Of a stretch of 8,072 nucleotides of DNA, positions 6,201 through 8,072 are shown in pieces. The notes beneath the pieces are model-generated. The model worked only from the letters and a program-made list of their open reading frames with translations, made no database searches and was not told the origin of the DNA. Position 1 is the stretch's first letter. Each line of letters begins with the position of its first letter. Where the stretch lies: NCBI GenBank assembly GCA_030607345.1, contig JAUWKC010000061.1:1-8072 (forward strand). Direction: 5' to 3'. The DNA comes from Planctomycetota bacterium (GTDB lineage Bacteria > Planctomycetota > Phycisphaerae > Sedimentisphaerales > SG8-4). The position numbers were made by a program, and so were the translations under genes.

Positions 6201-7557
6201 CGCAACGGCTGACGGACCTGCGTTGTTGTTCGACCCGAAGCCGGTCTCAGAGCCGCTGAATTTCGGAACAAGGAAATATATGTTCATCGACGATGCCATC
6301 ATTGACAAGAAGGAAAACGTGCATATCACGATGAATCAGCCTTATGACAAGGAGGCACTGAAGCTTGATTTTAAGATTAAGAAATCCGCATGGCGTCCGA
6401 GCGTTTTCGAAGTCGGAGATGAAATATTTATGGCGATTCCAGAAAGCTACAGCTCCAACGAGGGGCTGACCGTTCTTGCCACATCAAAGGATGGACTTAG
6501 CTTCAAGAGAAAAACCAAGATTATCCCCGAGACTCCCATGTATGGCGCATTCTTCAAAGACCTTAATCCGAACGTACCGGCTGAGCACCGGTATAAGGTT
6601 AATTCGTTCGTGGCGAATCGCGGGATGTATTTCTATACATCGCCGGATGGATTGAATTGGCGAAGGAACGAAACAATCCAGCTTCCACTTGTCAGCGGAG
6701 GCGGGGGTGAATGCTACTGGGATGGTCAGCGCGGAGTTTACATAAGTTTTATCAAGCGGGATTCGAGCTTCCGGACAAAAAAATATCCCGGCATTGGACC
6801 TCACGGGCATAAGGCTATAATGTTTGAATCGGACGAAATTCTCAAACCCTGGCCTTTCAAAGCTATCGAGAAACCGTGGTACGAAGGATGGCCTTTCCCG
6901 TCGGTTACAGGCGAAGGACTTACGGTTTTTACAGCTCAAAAGTACGGCTGGGTCTATAGAACACGCGCGATAAAATATCCGTGGGCACCGGATGTTTATC
7001 TGGCCTTTATCTGGCGGTATCCCGGTGACGATGGGGCAAGACATGTCGAGCTTGCGGTGAGCAGGAGCGGCCGAGACTGGAAACTCTTCGGAACCAACTG
7101 GTATATTCCAACCGGAGCGGCCGATGAGGAAATTACAATGTACGGGCTGCTCCGACGCGGTGACGAAATCTGGCAGTACGTTAATGAAGGCGGGGCGCAC
7201 GGCGGCTCTGCTCCAAGAACCTGGTATCGCTACAAACAGCGGCTTGACGGATTTGTCTCGCTCGATGCCGGGGCCAAGACCGCAGCGGTAACGACGTTGC
7301 CATTGAAATTCGAAGGCAGTCATCTTGCTTTGAATATTCAGGCAGCAGGATCGGCCAAAGTCGCCATTACCGACGAAAACGGAAAGGCATTCCAAGGCTT
7401 TGACTTCGACGACTGCGACCAGGTCAAGGGCGACTTTATTGACAAGATTGTTACATGGAAATCAGGGAGGAGTATAAAGGCGCTGCAGGGTAGAGTGATT
7501 CGCTTGAAACTCCAGATGCAAGACGCGAAGCTCTACGCCTTCGAATTCAAGGATTAG
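3274..7557 (+). CDS. Large secreted modular protein: duplicated beta domain, two Calx-beta, LamG, GH32/GH43-like propeller
   Basis: The protein has 1427 residues and opens with a signal peptide (MFRKLLCLITLIAVSG, cleavage near residue 22). Domains in order, with approximate residues: a beta-sandwich-like domain (27-198); Calx-beta 1 (203-312), with the acidic calcium-type turn DIKDDDIHEDNET; Calx-beta 2 (316-424), with GGTATGGGIDYTL and NDTEPTET; a second, larger copy of the first domain (430-697); a LamG/concanavalin-like domain (708-962; GLWLFDEF, WTIELWINLD, KWHHAAFTGV, KGKVDEMQISRV); a beta-propeller region (about 990-1320; FIDDAIID, RPSVFEVGDEIFMAIPES, GECYWDGQRGVYISFIKRD); and a C-terminal beta domain (1323-1427; RLDGFVSLDAG, GRVIRLKLQMQDAKLYAF). 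The propeller with this C-terminal domain resembles planctomycete proteins loosely related to GH32/GH43 hydrolases, but I cannot place the catalytic acids with confidence. Calx-beta and LamG modules suggest calcium-stabilised spacing and glycan or surface binding. It is divergently paired with the GH127 gene, which supports a carbohydrate-degrading or binding role outside the cell. No dockerin, PEP-CTERM or lipobox anchor is seen. Confidence 0.85.
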   Translation: MFRKLLCLITLIAVSGLCEISLGVSLKVDVGVCGPVQKGWIPLRGARGKLNKNVGGTNIDVMVTAGADSAKGSGGECRCDSGSTHELAAVETTYIKKDARRNARSPKTDISLTLRDLEPGAEYTLYTYHHRWGEDEDPITNIIVTGATNVTKPDIILQKPEIMDDPAKFIFTAGSGDVVIRYQCLDGGQPFFNGFRLYGGSASVQFGSASSGAMENVTSAKIPVTINDAKADKTYTVDYTVTGGSAKTGDDYTLASGKLVFAPGSTTEYISLDIKDDDIHEDNETVVIELSNAKGPSVLLGTPTKHTYTIIDPRPKVLFARASGSGMEKDTPAYVPVRLSAPTRKKVAVDYAVIGGTATGGGIDYTLDSGTVVFEPGKTDQTIPITIISDSNDTEPTETIIVKLSNPTNALPGEHTVYRHTIVSQPIDLKIDLAVPTCDGKGLYQGLAKPGWTIWADQSWKDMYMHDGVWLPSRKDPAAFAAGIEGTGVKAFLSTGSEGQLGIGAKGVCRANLGGGGCPKGKASGDPIANSWAYAVDWAGPYAGDIILLLKDLPAGTYELYSYHNHWEPCKQKNRNCLDCICGMPPMPSITANPLPAKPDKTPQDLADNILKRYRWNLPLGTGKGVMAIENAYNVAPQHVLSDEELIPSVIKFATDGSEVLIIYQADRSLPLYPDCARKGREGARGILNAFRLVLLEDAGSAGYADSDTAGLWLFDEFTYPHTTLTDASEYAKADLCLMEGGSMTAGKFGNALKVTGSDYAVCYAGFAGKVPQEEMRGKDGVPSGLWGPTEGPEAVLNALAGNNWTIELWINLDAVQTDISIIDMGQAYEPGLSLTLSGGVFELTNHYAGVKAVCRANIYPRKWHHAAFTGVGKKVRLFLDGVEQAPTQVSSVAAVAIPDLQKPKDREHESRGFENMTVEQQKQNRFNFAIGTDRHAAKAMKGKVDEMQISRVVRYSGSFEPVSFSKNYGSNRPTAATADGPALLFDPKPVSEPLNFGTRKYMFIDDAIIDKKENVHITMNQPYDKEALKLDFKIKKSAWRPSVFEVGDEIFMAIPESYSSNEGLTVLATSKDGLSFKRKTKIIPETPMYGAFFKDLNPNVPAEHRYKVNSFVANRGMYFYTSPDGLNWRRNETIQLPLVSGGGGECYWDGQRGVYISFIKRDSSFRTKKYPGIGPHGHKAIMFESDEILKPWPFKAIEKPWYEGWPFPSVTGEGLTVFTAQKYGWVYRTRAIKYPWAPDVYLAFIWRYPGDDGARHVELAVSRSGRDWKLFGTNWYIPTGAADEEITMYGLLRRGDEIWQYVNEGGAHGGSAPRTWYRYKQRLDGFVSLDAGAKTAAVTTLPLKFEGSHLALNIQAAGSAKVAITDENGKAFQGFDFDDCDQVKGDFIDKIVTWKSGRSIKALQGRVIRLKLQMQDAKLYAFEFKD

Positions 7558-7664
7558 GCTGCAAGCCAAGAGTGCTATACGCTAAAAACATCTGAGCCTG
7601 ATTACTGCACCTCAAAACGGGTAATCGCGTGGGAAATTCCGCTTGCAAAAAATCCCTCGCCCTG
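7558..7664. other. Spacer between the modular-protein gene and the leuA promoter
   Basis: About 85 bases separate the stop codon of the large gene from the -35 element of the leuA promoter. No compact hairpin followed by a T run is present, so no intrinsic terminator is called. GCAAGC (7561-7566) and GCTTGC (7641-7646) are inverted but 74 bases apart. GGAAATTCC (7632-7640) is a small palindrome immediately before the -35 box and might be an operator half, but it could be chance. Confidence 0.4.
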
Positions 7665-7670
7665 TATAAT
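7643..7670 (+). promoter_or_regulatory. Sigma-70-type promoter of the leuA leader
   Basis: TTGCAA (7643-7648, four of six consensus bases) and a perfect TATAAT (7665-7670) are separated by 16 bases. This is the best promoter match in the window. Start of transcription would be expected six to eight bases after the -10 box, at about 7677-7679, which coincides with the ATG of the leader ORF. The transcript would run about 215 bases before leuA. Confidence 0.7.
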
Positions 7671-7677
7671 TGCTATT

Positions 7678-7761
7678 ATGATTACTGGTTGTATAGCGCA
7701 TTCACATCCTCAGACGGCCCTCGGACGCAGCAGCCTCCTGTTGCGCCGCAAGGCGCAATAA
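7678..7761 (+). CDS. Putative leucine leader peptide of leuA (27 codons)
   Basis: A short ORF opens at ATG 7678 (MITGCIAHSH...) and ends ...GRSSLLLRRKAQ with TAA at 7759-7761. Three consecutive leucine codons, CTC CTG TTG (7735-7743), follow one earlier leucine codon (7720-7722). The ORF lies between a strong promoter and leuA, the first enzyme committed to leucine synthesis. In attenuation systems such as the E. coli leu operon, a leader peptide rich in the end-product amino acid makes the ribosome stall when that charged tRNA is scarce, which changes RNA folding downstream. The Leu run followed by Arg-Arg resembles such peptides. No Shine-Dalgarno site precedes the ATG, and the -10 box ends only seven bases before it, so translation would have to be leaderless. 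The family fit is by position and codon content; three Leu codons in a row could still be chance. Confidence 0.6.
   Translation: MITGCIAHSHPQTALGRSSLLLRRKAQ
7726..7758 (+). promoter_or_regulatory. Mutually exclusive hairpins in the leuA leader (attenuator-like)
   Basis: Hairpin A pairs CGCAGCAG (7726-7733) with CTGTTGCG (7738-7745) around a CCTC loop: 8 bp with one G-U pair. Hairpin B pairs TTGCGCC (7741-7747) with GGCGCAA (7752-7758) around a GCAA tetraloop: 7 perfect bp. They share bases 7741-7745, so only one can form at a time. The leucine codons of the leader ORF (7735-7743) lie across the shared arm, so a ribosome stalled there would block both. Neither stem is followed directly by a T run. 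Confidence 0.5.
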
Positions 7762-7891
7762 CCACACAATTACAAAAATCTTCAGCAATCCAGCGTTTTT
7801 TTCGTAAATTCGTGGCAATTTAATGCCGGTTGGGGCATAATTTATCAGGGTAACTTCCGTTGACGCGTGCGAGAATCTGGAGAAAAACCAA
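7762..7891 (+). promoter_or_regulatory. Distal leuA leader: T run, second hairpin and leuA ribosome binding site
   Basis: A run of seven T (7796-7802) follows CAATCCAG (7786-7793), which can pair with CTGGTTG in the early leader ORF (7685-7691) with one bulged base. This is a long-range helix, weak as a terminator. Further on, TGCC (7824-7827) can pair with GGCA upstream (7814-7817) or, as ATGCC (7823-7827), with GGCAT downstream (7834-7838), again as alternatives. GGAG at 7879-7882, nine bases before ATG 7892, is the leuA ribosome binding site. How a signal from the leader would reach leuA, by termination or by blocking translation, is not settled by the sequence. Confidence 0.35.
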
Positions 7892-8072
7892 ATGGCCGGT
7901 TCGAAAAAAGAGAGAATTATCGTATTCGACACCACCTTGCGTGACGGCGAGCAGGCGGCAGGTACACGCCTGGGAGCCAGGGAAAAACTTGAAATAGCCC
8001 GCCAGCTTGCCAGGCTTAAGGTGGACATAATCGAAGCAGGCTTTCCCGCCTCTTCGCCTGAGGATTTCAAGG
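7892..8072 (+). CDS. leuA: 2-isopropylmalate synthase, N-terminal part (cut by window end)
   Basis: Sixty complete codons are visible. The protein begins [20 protein letters not shown] and carries the HMGL-like/DRE-TIM metallolyase signature DTTLRDGEQ (residues 13-21). In this motif Arg17 and Asp18 correspond to the catalytic Arg and a metal-binding Asp. It continues with [20 protein letters not shown] and PASSPEDFK, the pattern typical of LeuA. The enzyme condenses acetyl-CoA with 3-methyl-2-oxobutanoate, the first committed step of leucine synthesis, in the cytoplasm. GGAG at 7879-7882 supports the start. Homocitrate and citramalate synthases share the signature, but the [10 protein letters not shown] segment and the Leu-codon leader favour LeuA. 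The regulatory C-terminal domain lies outside the window, so feedback sensitivity cannot be judged. Confidence 0.88.
   Translation, partial: MAGSKKERIIVFDTTLRDGEQAAGTRLGAREKLEIARQLARLKVDIIEAGFPASSPEDFK

Noticed and set aside
6484..7395. 303-codon minus-strand open frame inside the modular-protein gene
   Set aside because: It is antisense to the conserved propeller region, has no recognisable domain, and is best explained as a shadow frame.
7813..7827. Sigma-54-like TGGCAA...TGCC element before leuA
   Set aside because: GG and GC are separated by nine bases, not the required ten, and the -12 element is not TTGC.
7813..7841. Second leuA promoter, TGGCAA-N17-CATAAT
   Set aside because: The -10 match is good but the -35 matches only three of six. 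The 7643-7670 promoter is clearly better and explains the leader ORF. It cannot be fully excluded.

Overview
The window looks like a chromosomal segment from a free-living bacterium that degrades polysaccharides, most likely a planctomycete of the Phycisphaerae type. This rests on protein character: a very large secreted protein with Calx-beta, LamG and beta-propeller modules, a DUF1680/GH127 hydrolase, and a short STAS protein of the style common there. No rRNA or other taxonomic marker is present, so the assignment is an inference. Base composition is moderate and even, and I see no insertion sequence, CRISPR array, tRNA or phage gene.

Layout, left to right. Bases 1-141 are the last 46 codons of a membrane sugar transferase (exopolysaccharide-type polyprenyl glycosylphosphotransferase). 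Its stop codon sits in a nested stem structure (132-217) that could be its terminator or a structured RNA. A 286-base non-coding stretch follows, containing a second hairpin-type inverted repeat (321-363). Next comes a single STAS-domain gene (428-763). It converges on a DUF1680/GH127 glycoside hydrolase gene on the minus strand (844-2916). A 357-base divergent intergenic region separates that gene from a 1427-residue secreted modular protein on the plus strand (3274-7557). That protein carries two copies of one N-terminal-type beta domain flanking two Calx-beta repeats, then a LamG-like domain, a GH32/GH43-like beta-propeller and a C-terminal beta domain. The divergent pair is probably a small extracellular carbohydrate-use locus.

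At the right edge begins leuA (2-isopropylmalate synthase, from 7892, cut by the window end). Its roughly 215-base leader is the most interesting part of the window. A perfect TATAAT -10 box at 7665-7670 places transcription start at or next to an ATG (7678) that opens a 27-codon ORF with three consecutive leucine codons (CTC CTG TTG) just before its stop. Those codons lie within two overlapping, mutually exclusive hairpins. This has the form of a leucine-sensing attenuator with a leaderless leader peptide. No usual ORF threshold would report it.
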